The notes under the pieces are model-generated. The model saw only the letters and a program-made list of their open reading frames with translations, ran no database searches and was not told where the DNA came from. The position numbers were made by a program, and so were the translations under genes. Source: Lachnospiraceae bacterium (GTDB lineage: Bacteria; Bacillota; Clostridia; Lachnospirales; Lachnospiraceae). From it: a stretch of 59,288 nucleotides of DNA. The DNA lies in contig JAEEMP010000119.1 in NCBI GenBank assembly GCA_016283275.1, positions 1-59,288 of the forward strand, read 5' to 3'. Shown here in pieces: positions 17,702 through 26,511 of this stretch. Every line of letters begins with the position of its first letter. Position 1 is the stretch's first letter.

Positions 17702-20700
17702 TTACGTCCTCTTTTCTTTAAAAGAACAGCTCCCGCGGTAAGCAAAGCAGCTCCTGCCGCAACACCGCCCACAGCGGCCTTGTTTACATTGCCCTTTTCA
17801 TCCGGGGTGTCCTCGATATTTTCGACAGGCTTTACTTCTTCAGGCTCTTTTGTCTGCTCGGGTTTATCTGTCTTTTCATCATTGTGTTTAACATCCACAA
17901 CATAAAGTGTGATACTTCCGTCTGCTTCTTCACCCTCGTTTGCAAGGTGGATTATATCCGCACGGATATCTGCTGTATTCATCTTGACGGTAAGGGTGTA
18001 GCTGCCTTCCTTGATATCATTGGGTATGCTTAAGTGCCCTGTTTCACTGCTTCTTCCCGGAAGCCATTTGGTGGTGTCGAAGTCCTGAACTTCTTCATAG
18101 ACTGTATTGCCTGCTTCATCCTTAAGGCTTAAAGTTACCGGGCAGTTATAGTATATGGGCGCAACACCGCTGTTAAGCCAGGTCATGGAAAGTGCGTTGT
18201 CACTTCCGATCGAAAGGCTTTCGGGCTTGGAAATGCTGTAAAGTCCGTATGTATAACCCATATTGCTTACAAGTGTTTCTATGTTGTACAGATAATCGTC
18301 ATATTCGGGATCTCCCACCTTAAAGTCGCAGCCTGAGCACGGGCCGAGCCATGTGGTATGTGAATCCCTTATCTGTGCAAGTACGGCACAGATGTTTTCA
18401 TCAAGTGCATTGGTCCTGAAATCGCCGTTTGCAAATTCGCCGCCCGAGAAATTTAACTTCCACCAGTCGGGCATTGCGCTTGCCGCGATATCTTCTTCCG
18501 TGGAACCGGGCATATCGGTATTTCCGGTTGCTGCCCATTCAAGGAATGTGGGTGTGCCGCCGTCGCTCGTAACACCGAAGATATCGTTGTAAAGACCCCA
18601 GTTATTTTCTGCTGCAAGTGCATACGGCTTACGTATACCGATCTTTACGTTATGGAATGCATCCACATATGCCTGCATATACTGCTGCGCAAGCGCGGGA
18701 TCGGGGAATTCGCCCGTTCCTGTGGGCCAGGTATGGAATTCTGCCCAGTGACCCAAGCTTCCCACTTCCACATACGCTGTAACCTCGGGATCGTCGTAAC
18801 GCTCTGCAAGTGCCTTTATTGCATTTGCATGGTACTCAAGCAGTTTGGGGCTCTTATAGTTTGGTGAAAAACCGCAGCCTCCGAGTAAGTCTTTTATTGT
18901 CTGACCGGTATAGAATGTTCCGGCGCCTTCACCTTCTGCGTTTTCAGCTTCAAGTTCTTCATACAGCCACTCGGGAATGTCCATACGCTTTTCGTCCACT
19001 CCGCCCGGAGCAATATTGGGATTGTCCATGACGAAACGTAATACCATCCTGCAGCCGCTCTTCTTCCATTTTTCGAACTGATACTGCTTTTCTATCGCAT
19101 CAAAAGCGTACTCACCCTTCTTGGGCTCAAACTCGCTCCATTTAAAGTCTACATAGATAAGATTGTGTTCGGAAAGGATGTCATCAACATCTCCTTCAAG
19201 GATATCGGCCCAGCCGACCCAGCCTTTGTAAGGGTTGTTGTGGAAGGTATAATCGGCCTTCGGATAATACATTCCTTCTTCACGGTTTTCTTCTATGGTC
19301 TTTGTGATCGTAAGATATCCCTCTTCGGGAAGTACATACTCACCCTTATTGGCATCTGCGGCGATCCTGACCTTAGCGGGATTTCCGATATCGTCAAGGT
19401 AACACTGCATTAAGACCGCATCACTTTCGTAATACTGATATACGGCCTTTCCGTTTTCGGAAAGTTCATCATCGGCTTTTACTTCAAAAAGCTTTCCGTC
19501 TTTGATCACGTATGAAACGTTCTCTCTGCCCATATAGTTAAAGCCTTCGGCATCGGTCGAGATGAAATAATCGTTCTCTGTTGAAAGGTCACCGTTTCCG
19601 GTAAGCATTGTATAGAGTTTTTCTTCGCTCTTTACACCTATAAGGTTTACCTTGTCTTCATGCTTTGCCATATTGCATACGCCGTTCCAGTCGCCAAAGT
19701 CATAGTCGTCAGCCTTGATATCAAAAGATATCCTGTATTTCGGAACCTTTGCAAAAGAACCGTTATCGGCATCTCTCTTGGGGGTGAAACCTTCGGGAGT
19801 AAGACGTTCGTATGTCGATTCGTCTGTCTGACAGTCGTTACGGTCTATGCAGACATAAAGATCGTCGTTTATAGCTTCCGTAAACTCTTTAAGGCAATCA
19901 AAAGGCACCTTGTATTCTGCGCAGTATTCGCCGGCTTTACCGGTTGCTTTAAAGACTTTTTCATACCCCTCGACATACTGCTTTTTCATGTTCCATTCAA
20001 GAATAACGGGATCCGATGTGTAAAAGATCTCAAGATTTCTGTCATCGCCGTATGAATACCAGTCCTGTATGAGCACATCACCGGTATTGTGGGTTTTATA
20101 TCCGCTGTGGATAAAACCTGTCGAATCATCGTTATCGCAGCCGATGAAAAGACTTGTGGTATAAGAAGCCGATGACTCGGGATCCGTAACACCCTTAATG
20201 TATGTCATTACATAAAGAGCTTCATTGTCACGGAAAGCATACAGATCACCGAGCGTTCCTTCACCGTGTCCTATCGGGGAGATACCCTTCCAGTCGGAGT
20301 CATCGCCGTCGATGCTTACAGAAGGTGCATCTTCGTCGATCGATGCGGTAACTTCAAGGAACCTTACGTTATCCGGATTGTTGATGTCTATATCGGGAAG
20401 GCATTCTCCCTCATCATCAATGCGGACTTTGTAAAGATCAGTGCCGCCCTTTAAATTTTCCGTGGGAATCGCGATCTCAAAACCGTTATCGGATTTATTG
20501 AACGCAGTAGTCGGTGTTCCGGTATCGATCTTCTTTCCGTCCTTGGTTTCGTATATCGTACCGTTTGCCTTAAGTTCATAGGTTGCTTCACTCGTTTCGA
20601 TATATACGGTAAAGTTGTTGCTCAACATCTTGGCGTCGGCATGGATATACAGATTTTCTCTGTCTGTTACAGCCTTAAGATCGATAAGGTTAGAATTCTT

Positions 20701-21405
20701 GTTTATGGCATCGTAAAGGATGCTGTCCCATTGATTGCGGCTTCCCGAAAACTGCTTCGAAGCAAAATAAGCTTCCTGTTCGGCTTCCGTAAGGCCTGCC
20801 ATCTCTTCGGAGATAACTTCTTCATACTTAGGTATCGGAAGGTATTCTCCGGCATTCTCAGGGCAGTTTGCCATATCGGCCCAGTTTGCGACCGTAGCAG
20901 CATGGATGCCTATTGCATCGGGATTGCCCATATCTGCAAGGGGAATTGCAAATTCAAGTGTTTTTTTGTCGGAGGAAAGTCCTCTTTCCACCTGTGCGGG
21001 CGTGCCCTCAAGGCCTTCCCATTCGCCCGAATCGCCTTTATATACATATAGGATGTCCGTTTCCAAAAGATAATCCGCACCGGTAAAGTACAGGTGATTC
21101 GAAACATCCCCGTCAGTGTCGAAGTAAATATGCCAGGTATCAAAATTGGCTGAAGATGATAACTGCATCTTTCCGTAAAGCATACCGTCATAAGTGAATG
21201 CAGACAGTTTGCTTATGATACCGCCGCCGCTGTAGACCGGCGTTATATAATTCCATTCTTCTCCGTCTCCGTCCATCACGAAAGCAAAAGCTTCATCTTC
21301 CGCGGAGCCTTCTGCGTTTGCCGTGATGGCAAACGCAGGGCCGCAGACGGACAGAAGTAACATTAATATTGTCGCTAAGATAGCTGTTAATCTACGTGTT
21401 TTCAT
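17698..21405 (-). CDS. Giant secreted DUF4832-like glycoside-hydrolase-type protein, membrane anchored
   Basis: 1235 residues with a signal peptide (1-31). Four beta-sandwich segments with CBM9-like features follow (about 38-200, 215-350, 360-560, 565-710). A TIM-barrel-like region (about 723-1055) opens with NPYKGWVGWAD and contains FKWSEFEPKKGEY, RFVMDNP, VEVGSLGHWAEFHTWP and SGGEF. After it come a C-terminal beta-domain (1060-1170), a Pro/Glu-rich linker and a membrane helix ending KKRGRK (1209-1235). The barrel resembles DUF4874/DUF4832 proteins, thought to be glycoside-hydrolase-like; candidate acidic residues are E880, E889 and E990. It should act on the cell surface on a glycan whose fragments the co-encoded transporter imports. 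A paralogue is encoded at 31139-35542. The substrate is unknown. Confidence 0.85.
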   Translation of the reverse strand: MKTRRLTAILATILMLLLSVCGPAFAITANAEGSAEDEAFAFVMDGDGEEWNYITPVYSGGGIISKLSAFTYDGMLYGKMQLSSSANFDTWHIYFDTDGDVSNHLYFTGADYLLETDILYVYKGDSGEWEGLEGTPAQVERGLSSDKKTLEFAIPLADMGNPDAIGIHAATVANWADMANCPENAGEYLPIPKYEEVISEEMAGLTEAEQEAYFASKQFSGSRNQWDSILYDAINKNSNLIDLKAVTDRENLYIHADAKMLSNNFTVYIETSEATYELKANGTIYETKDGKKIDTGTPTTAFNKSDNGFEIAIPTENLKGGTDLYKVRIDDEGECLPDIDINNPDNVRFLEVTASIDEDAPSVSIDGDDSDWKGISPIGHGEGTLGDLYAFRDNEALYVMTYIKGVTDPESSASYTTSLFIGCDNDDSTGFIHSGYKTHNTGDVLIQDWYSYGDDRNLEIFYTSDPVILEWNMKKQYVEGYEKVFKATGKAGEYCAEYKVPFDCLKEFTEAINDDLYVCIDRNDCQTDESTYERLTPEGFTPKRDADNGSFAKVPKYRISFDIKADDYDFGDWNGVCNMAKHEDKVNLIGVKSEEKLYTMLTGNGDLSTENDYFISTDAEGFNYMGRENVSYVIKDGKLFEVKADDELSENGKAVYQYYESDAVLMQCYLDDIGNPAKVRIAADANKGEYVLPEEGYLTITKTIEENREEGMYYPKADYTFHNNPYKGWVGWADILEGDVDDILSEHNLIYVDFKWSEFEPKKGEYAFDAIEKQYQFEKWKKSGCRMVLRFVMDNPNIAPGGVDEKRMDIPEWLYEELEAENAEGEGAGTFYTGQTIKDLLGGCGFSPNYKSPKLLEYHANAIKALAERYDDPEVTAYVEVGSLGHWAEFHTWPTGTGEFPDPALAQQYMQAYVDAFHNVKIGIRKPYALAAENNWGLYNDIFGVTSDGGTPTFLEWAATGNTDMPGSTEEDIAASAMPDWWKLNFSGGEFANGDFRTNALDENICAVLAQIRDSHTTWLGPCSGCDFKVGDPEYDDYLYNIETLVSNMGYTYGLYSISKPESLSIGSDNALSMTWLNSGVAPIYYNCPVTLSLKDEAGNTVYEEVQDFDTTKWLPGRSSETGHLSIPNDIKEGSYTLTVKMNTADIRADIIHLANEGEEADGSITLYVVDVKHNDEKTDKPEQTKEPEEVKPVENIEDTPDEKGNVNKAAVGGVAAGAALLTAGAVLLKKRGRK

Positions 21406-21450
21406 CTGTCCTTCTTTTAGGGATCATACCCTTTTGTTTCTGGTAATTGT

Positions 21451-22989
21451 TTAGTGCTGATAACCGTTTGCAGCGAAGTACTCGTCAAGCTGTCTCTGTA
21501 CTTCTGCAACGTATTCGTCGATACCTGCTGCTTTAAGTTCTTCAAGTGCTGCAGGATAACTTGTTTCAAAATCTACATAACCGCACTCGATAGGAGTCAT
21601 ACGAAGGTTGATAACTTCTGTTATAGCGGTCTCGATCTCTTTAACCTTTGAATTGTCAAAGTGGAAAGCGATAACATCGGATGTCTTTGCGTTGTCGTCC
21701 CATTCTTCATATGTCTTGATGAAGTCTTCGGAAACATCTGATGTAAACATTGTGTAGTTTGCGTTACGGAACATCCACTCATAGAAGTAACCTTCGAAAG
21801 CGGGATCCTTTAATGCGATACGGCCGTCAACTACGTCGTAGTTCTCTCCTTCGGGTCCGTAAAGGCAGAAAAGATAATTTTCCTGGCTCTTGTATAACCA
21901 GTTTAAGAACTTCATAGCGCCTGCGGGATTTGCTGCGCTGTAAGGAACACATAATACTTCGCCGCCGCATGCGGTAATGTACTTATCTGCTGTAGGGTTC
22001 AAGAGGTAGCTCTTTAATGTTGCGTTGGGATCGTTTGAACGAACCGATGAAATGATCTCGTTTTCTTTGCCGAGTGAACCTTCTACCCAAAGGTATGTAC
22101 CCTGCTGCATACGTGAATCACGTTCGTTGTAGTTGGTGGTAAGTTCGTCTTTGTAAAGACCGTCGTTGTACATGCTCTGGTTGAACTGTGCAACCTTCTT
22201 GAATGCATCTGTTTCAAAGTAATCGTATGCTTTCTTTGTGTCCTCGCCGTATACTACGGAATCGCCGTATGCACACCATGTATACTGTTCATTCGCAAAG
22301 TTTCTGGTAAGGGGCTTAAAGATGATATCAGCAGGTCCGTTTAATTCGGGATACTGTTCTTTAGCCTTTGTTGCAAATTCCTTTAAGTCATCTGCTGTCT
22401 TGATATCGCTCATTCCGACGCCTTCAAGAACATCTTCTCTTACACAGACAAGCTGGTACATACATGATGAAGGAGCGTAAGCTGAAGGGATACCGTACTG
22501 AACGCCGTCCACAACACCGCCTGCAAGCTGCGATTCGGGAATGACCTTAAGCATGTCGGGGCAGTTCTCAGCGATAAGCTGATCAAGAGGCTGACACTGT
22601 GACTTATTTACCATTGAGGAAAGGTCCGGAAGACCGTCCCAGTAAAGATCTACTACCTGGTTTGCTGCAAGCATGATATCTTTCTGCTCCCAGTACTGAT
22701 CCCAACCCTTGTAGATAAACTCAACCTTGATACCTACTTCTTCAGCAAGACGGGGGTTAAGCTGGTTGTTTACGAAGTTTGCCATGCTGTCCGTCTCTTC
22801 GCCGGGATATAAGATCACAACTGTCGAAACATCTCCCGAAGAAGTGTTTGTGGTGTTTGTTGCGGTGGACGTGGTCGTATTTGAATCTCCACCCGGTGTG
22901 TTTGATGCTGCCGGCTTATCTCCGCATCCTGAAAGCATTGATATTACACAGGTTGCCGAGAGTAAAAGCGCCAATAGTTTCTTTTTCAT
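21451..22989 (-). CDS. Extracellular solute-binding lipoprotein of the first glycan operon
   Basis: Starts MKKKLLALLLSATCVISML with lipobox LSGC and an AGGAGG site 6-7 bases ahead; the longer open frame lacks one. A Thr/Ser/Asn-rich linker follows. The binding domain includes DLYWDGLPDLSSM, DGVQYGIPSAYAP and WEGSLGKENEI-like patterns of family 1 oligosaccharide-binding proteins. About 513 residues. It lies between the permease pair and the DUF4832-like gene in one minus-strand operon, so it should capture the oligosaccharide released at the cell surface. Confidence 0.92.
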   Translation of the reverse strand: MKKKLLALLLSATCVISMLSGCGDKPAASNTPGGDSNTTTSTATNTTNTSSGDVSTVVILYPGEETDSMANFVNNQLNPRLAEEVGIKVEFIYKGWDQYWEQKDIMLAANQVVDLYWDGLPDLSSMVNKSQCQPLDQLIAENCPDMLKVIPESQLAGGVVDGVQYGIPSAYAPSSCMYQLVCVREDVLEGVGMSDIKTADDLKEFATKAKEQYPELNGPADIIFKPLTRNFANEQYTWCAYGDSVVYGEDTKKAYDYFETDAFKKVAQFNQSMYNDGLYKDELTTNYNERDSRMQQGTYLWVEGSLGKENEIISSVRSNDPNATLKSYLLNPTADKYITACGGEVLCVPYSAANPAGAMKFLNWLYKSQENYLFCLYGPEGENYDVVDGRIALKDPAFEGYFYEWMFRNANYTMFTSDVSEDFIKTYEEWDDNAKTSDVIAFHFDNSKVKEIETAITEVINLRMTPIECGYVDFETSYPAALEELKAAGIDEYVAEVQRQLDEYFAANGYQH

Positions 22990-23067
22990 TTGAATTCCTC
23001 CTTTAATCTGTATAAATAAGGCGGTCATGCCGCATTATTTCGTGAATTGGTTGTAAGGTATATGTTT

Positions 23068-23979
23068 TTATTCTTTTACCGCGCCCGTCATGATACCGTC
23101 TACAAAGTATTTCTGAATGAACGGGTACAGGAATATGATCGGTCCTATCGTTATAACTGTTACTGCCATCTTTACGGTTTCCGAAGGAAGCTTGATGTTG
23201 GCCGCGGCTCCCGAAGGAATACGTCCGCTGCTTATGGCGTTGACGTTCGATAAGATGTTGTACAAAAAGTACTGAAGCGGGAACTTGTCTCTGTCGTTTA
23301 TGAACATGAGGGCGTTCCACCAGTCGTTCCAGTAGCACAATGCATACATAAGTCCGACGGTCAGCATTGCGGTCTTGCTAAGAGGAAGCGCGATGCGGAA
23401 ATAGATCTGATAGTAGCTTGCTCCGTCAAGTTTTGCCGATTCGTACAAAGAAACCGGAACCGCGCTGAAATATGTCCTCATAAGGAACATGTTCCATACG
23501 CTGAAGATCGACGGAAGTATAAGGCCCGCATAGCTGTTCATCATGTGATACCAGTTAACGCATACGTAGTACCACGGGATAAGACCTGCCGAGAAGATGA
23601 TCGTAAAGTTGCATATATATGCGATAACGTTCCTGTATTTAAGATCCCTTATCGATATGGCGAAAGCGATCATACTGGTGATCAGCATCGAACCGAAGGT
23701 TCCGACGATCGTTATGCATATTGTTACAACGTACGAACGAAGTATCCTTAAGCCGCTGTGTGCAAACAGGTATCTGTATGTATCAAGCGTCATCTCCCTC
23801 GGGACCGCCGAGTAGCCGAACTTTGTTACTGCCGAGTTATCGGAAAAAGAAACCGACAACACCATTATCAAAGGATAGATACATGCCAAAGCGATAAATC
23901 CGATGAAAAGGTAGGCGAAAAGCTTTACCATGTGATCGCTGGCCGATATTCGAATGTGTTTGTGTTTCTGTGCACTCAT
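23068..23979 (-). CDS. Carbohydrate ABC transporter permease, LplC/MalG type
   Basis: 303 residues with about six membrane helices. The EAA loop reads ESAKLDGASYYQIYFRIALP and the C-terminus is KYFVDGIMTGAVKE, both typical of LplC permeases. The start overlaps the stop of the preceding permease (TGATG), with GAGAGGG upstream. It should form the pore with that partner and work with the binding protein encoded next. Confidence 0.93.
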   Translation of the reverse strand: MSAQKHKHIRISASDHMVKLFAYLFIGFIALACIYPLIMVLSVSFSDNSAVTKFGYSAVPREMTLDTYRYLFAHSGLRILRSYVVTICITIVGTFGSMLITSMIAFAISIRDLKYRNVIAYICNFTIIFSAGLIPWYYVCVNWYHMMNSYAGLILPSIFSVWNMFLMRTYFSAVPVSLYESAKLDGASYYQIYFRIALPLSKTAMLTVGLMYALCYWNDWWNALMFINDRDKFPLQYFLYNILSNVNAISSGRIPSGAAANIKLPSETVKMAVTVITIGPIIFLYPFIQKYFVDGIMTGAVKE

Positions 23980-24887
23980 CAGAACAATCCCTCTCCGTCG
24001 TTAACTTTCTTTGCCAGTTTATTTGATAAGGTTACAAGTATAAGGCCCATCACCGATTGGAAAAGACCAATTGCGGTGGTATATGAGAAGCCCAAAGAAC
24101 GCATTGCCGAATATACGTAAGTATCGATTACGGCCACTTCGTCGTAGAGAAGTGAGTTGTTGCCCACAATACCGTAGATCATACCGAAGTCTCCGAAGAA
24201 GATCCTTCCTATGCTCATGAGCGAAAGCACAACTACCGTAGGCTTAAGAAGCGGAAGTGTGATGCGTGTGATCCTCTGGAAGCGGTTCGCACCGTCCACG
24301 GTAGCCGCTTCATACAGTGACGGATCGAAGTTTGTCATGGCCGCCATATAGATGATCGAGTTGTATCCGCACCATTTCCATACATCGGCGGTTATTATGA
24401 TGCCCTTCCAGTATTTCTTTTCCGCATACCAGCGGATGATGTCGTGGCCGGAATTGGCCAAAAATCTGTTTACTATACCGGTGTCCGTTGAAAAGAACGC
24501 GTATATGATGGCGCCCACAACAACCCATGAAAGGAAGTAAGGGAAGAACATCGCGCTCTGTGTGATCTTTTTAAATACCTTTCCCCTGATCTCGTTAAAG
24601 TTGATCGCGATCATGATCGGTATGATCGTTCCGAAGATAAGACCGAAGAAGTTGATGTACAAAGTGTTGTAGATAACCTTTCGTCCCATTCCGGTGCTTC
24701 CGGTAAAGAAGTATTTAAAGTTCTGAAATCCCACGAACTTGCTTCCGAATATACCGTCCTGAATGTTGTACTCGGTAAATGCCATCCAGATACCTGCCAT
24801 TGGGATGTATGCAAAAAGGATAAGTACCACAAGGGCCGGTATGCACATGATGTAAAGTTGTCTGTTCTTTTTTAGTTCTTTAAACAT
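23979..24887 (-). CDS. Carbohydrate ABC transporter permease, LplB/MalF type
   Basis: 302 residues with about six membrane helices; the EAA loop reads YEAATVDGANRFQRITRITL and the C-terminus is KKVNDGEGLF, the LplB signature. GGAG lies 5 bases before the ATG and directly after the stop of the upstream unknown gene. First permease of the operon; no ATPase is encoded alongside, so a shared sugar ATPase elsewhere in the genome is expected. Confidence 0.93.
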   Translation of the reverse strand: MFKELKKNRQLYIMCIPALVVLILFAYIPMAGIWMAFTEYNIQDGIFGSKFVGFQNFKYFFTGSTGMGRKVIYNTLYINFFGLIFGTIIPIMIAINFNEIRGKVFKKITQSAMFFPYFLSWVVVGAIIYAFFSTDTGIVNRFLANSGHDIIRWYAEKKYWKGIIITADVWKWCGYNSIIYMAAMTNFDPSLYEAATVDGANRFQRITRITLPLLKPTVVVLSLMSIGRIFFGDFGMIYGIVGNNSLLYDEVAVIDTYVYSAMRSLGFSYTTAIGLFQSVMGLILVTLSNKLAKKVNDGEGLF

Positions 24888-24888
24888 A

Positions 24889-26307
24889 TTAGCTCCATGA
24901 CTGAGACATCTTTTTGTATGCCTCTTTGTCTTCCTGTGTGTAATAAACCTTTCCCGATAAAGCTTCGTCTTTTAATATCATCATTCCCGTTGTCATAAAG
25001 CGGATGCCTTTTTTAAGGCATTCCCTTGCTCCCTTCTGAAGAGAGCTTGTGCATTCAGCCTCGGACAGTTTGTTTTTCATGTCCTTGTACAGGTGCACGT
25101 ACAACATTGAGCCGTCCTCTCCGTCGCTGTAACGGAACATCCGATCCTGAACCCTCGGGATATTTCTGTCATCGCTTAGGATGAACCTGAGCCTTTCGTC
25201 GTAGAGCCAGCTCGACGACCAGAATCCCTTCATATCAAGTTCGGGATAGTACTTTTTAAAGAAATCAAGCGCAAGACGCATTGAATTTTCAAGTCTTTCG
25301 GGAGTGTAACCCTCTCCTTCCGGAATATGAAGGGCTATCATGTAATCTCCGTCGTAAAGGACCTGCTTATATTCGTTTTTATCAAGCGTGATCTCTTTAT
25401 TCTCGGTATATCCGACCGGGTTCATGTAATAACCCGTAACATGTTCTTCGTCTTCTGTAAGTGTGGTCTTAAAAGTTCCCTTTTCTTTTGCCTGTCTTGA
25501 TGAATAGAAGTATCCGGTATCGGAAATATCATCCGTATCGGGTTCTTCGGGCTCATTTTCTTCTTCATCGGGGAATCCCCAGGAAAGAAGCTGACCCTCG
25601 GTATCATATGTACAGCCCGCTTCACAGATGCCGATCACTTTTCCCGTTTTAACGCTTCTGTACAGCCTGAACCTTTCACCGTGCGCATAGGGGATAAAGA
25701 GAAATCTGTCCAGAAGGAAGATCGTAAGTGTGTAAAAGTTCATCTTCCACGGCATGTCTTCCACATCTATCCTGCCTTCTTTTTTGTATCTTGAAAGCTG
25801 AAGCCTTAACATCCTGTGAGGGATATCCTCGTAATAAGATTTCGGAATGCCTCTGGCGATCATATCTTTTTCTGCGACCGGTACACACGAAAGCATTACG
25901 AGAAATGCATATGCTTCGTTGTATTTTCCAAGGCAGCCGGGTTTAAGTTCCGTATATCTGTCGATATCGTACTTGTTGCGCATCGAGCACATATCCCATA
26001 CGAAGAATCTTGAGAAGAACAAAACCTTTTCATCGGCTTCTATCCCGGCAAGAGCTTCATCAAGATAACCCTTTTGTTCCTTTGAAAGGTCGTACGGAGC
26101 AAGGAGCTCTTCATATATGTCATGCGGTAAAAGAACGCGGCTTTCATCGGGCACATATAACTCATAAGCTTCGCAAAGATCCTTCGGAAGCTTTTCAAGG
26201 CCCATATATTTCACTAATTCACTGTAGATCGGCTTAGTTGTCATGTTTGTGTTTCGTTGCATTGTTTCGTTATTTGTTTCGTTGTTGCGTAAACATCGTA
26301 TCATCAT
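24889..26307 (-). CDS. Unknown cytoplasmic protein heading the first glycan operon
   Basis: About 450-472 residues, no signal peptide and no membrane helix. I do not recognise it with confidence. The order is an N-terminal helical part (PKDLCEAYELY, MLRLQLSRYKKEGRIDVED), a middle section (PYAHGERFRLYRSVKTGKVI), an acidic Glu-rich loop and a C-terminal part (HIPEGEGYTPERLENSMRLA). It might be one of the GNAT-like acyltransferases seen in gut Firmicutes, but this is a guess. The first 21 codons of the longest frame are encoded by TGTTTCGTT operator boxes, giving the odd NNETNNET sequence. ATG at 26307 has AAGGG almost touching it; an internal ATG at 26244 has no site. The true start is unresolved. 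Confidence 0.75.
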   Translation of the reverse strand: MMIRCLRNNETNNETMQRNTNMTTKPIYSELVKYMGLEKLPKDLCEAYELYVPDESRVLLPHDIYEELLAPYDLSKEQKGYLDEALAGIEADEKVLFFSRFFVWDMCSMRNKYDIDRYTELKPGCLGKYNEAYAFLVMLSCVPVAEKDMIARGIPKSYYEDIPHRMLRLQLSRYKKEGRIDVEDMPWKMNFYTLTIFLLDRFLFIPYAHGERFRLYRSVKTGKVIGICEAGCTYDTEGQLLSWGFPDEEENEPEEPDTDDISDTGYFYSSRQAKEKGTFKTTLTEDEEHVTGYYMNPVGYTENKEITLDKNEYKQVLYDGDYMIALHIPEGEGYTPERLENSMRLALDFFKKYYPELDMKGFWSSSWLYDERLRFILSDDRNIPRVQDRMFRYSDGEDGSMLYVHLYKDMKNKLSEAECTSSLQKGARECLKKGIRFMTTGMMILKDEALSGKVYYTQEDKEAYKKMSQSWS

Positions 26308-26397
26308 TCCCTTTTACTTACAATGTGCGATTTTCACATTTTTTATTTTTAATTTTTGTGTAATATTTGCGAAACGTTTTTTCTTTGTGTTTCGTTA
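26250..26397 (-). promoter_or_regulatory. Cluster of TGTTTCGTT operator boxes ahead of the first glycan operon
   Basis: TGTTTCGTTG (26250-26259), TGTTTCGTTA (26263-26272) and TGTTTCGTTG (26275-26284) are spaced 13 and 12 bases apart. A fourth box, TGTTTCGTTA, is at 26388-26397, and a related GAAACGTTTT lies at 26371-26380. The same box occurs as a perfect inverted repeat in front of the LacI-type gene at 39013, so that regulator probably binds here. The first three overlap the predicted 5' coding region. Confidence 0.65.
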
Positions 26398-26420
26398 ATG
26401 ACGACGGCGTTTTTTGCAAA

Positions 26421-26462
26421 AGAAAAAGCCGTAATAATGATGTTTATCAAAATTACGGCTTT
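26421..26462 (-). terminator. Terminator after the metallophosphoesterase gene
   Basis: The stem AAAGCCGTAAT/ATTACGGCTTT, with a 15-base loop, is followed on the minus strand by TTTTTCT. It lies about 50 bases after the stop of the giant phosphoesterase gene and marks the end of the second glycan operon... the start region of the first operon's own promoter lies just beyond. Confidence 0.82.
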
Positions 26463-26511
26463 ACTTAGTCCCTGACGCGGGACCGATATGCATTCCTTTA
26501 GGGAAGGAAAA

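Noticed and set aside
26250-26284. Short regularly spaced TGTTTCGTT repeats as a CRISPR array
   Set aside because: Units are 10 bases with 2-3 base spacers, far below CRISPR dimensions, and they match the LacI-type operator elsewhere.
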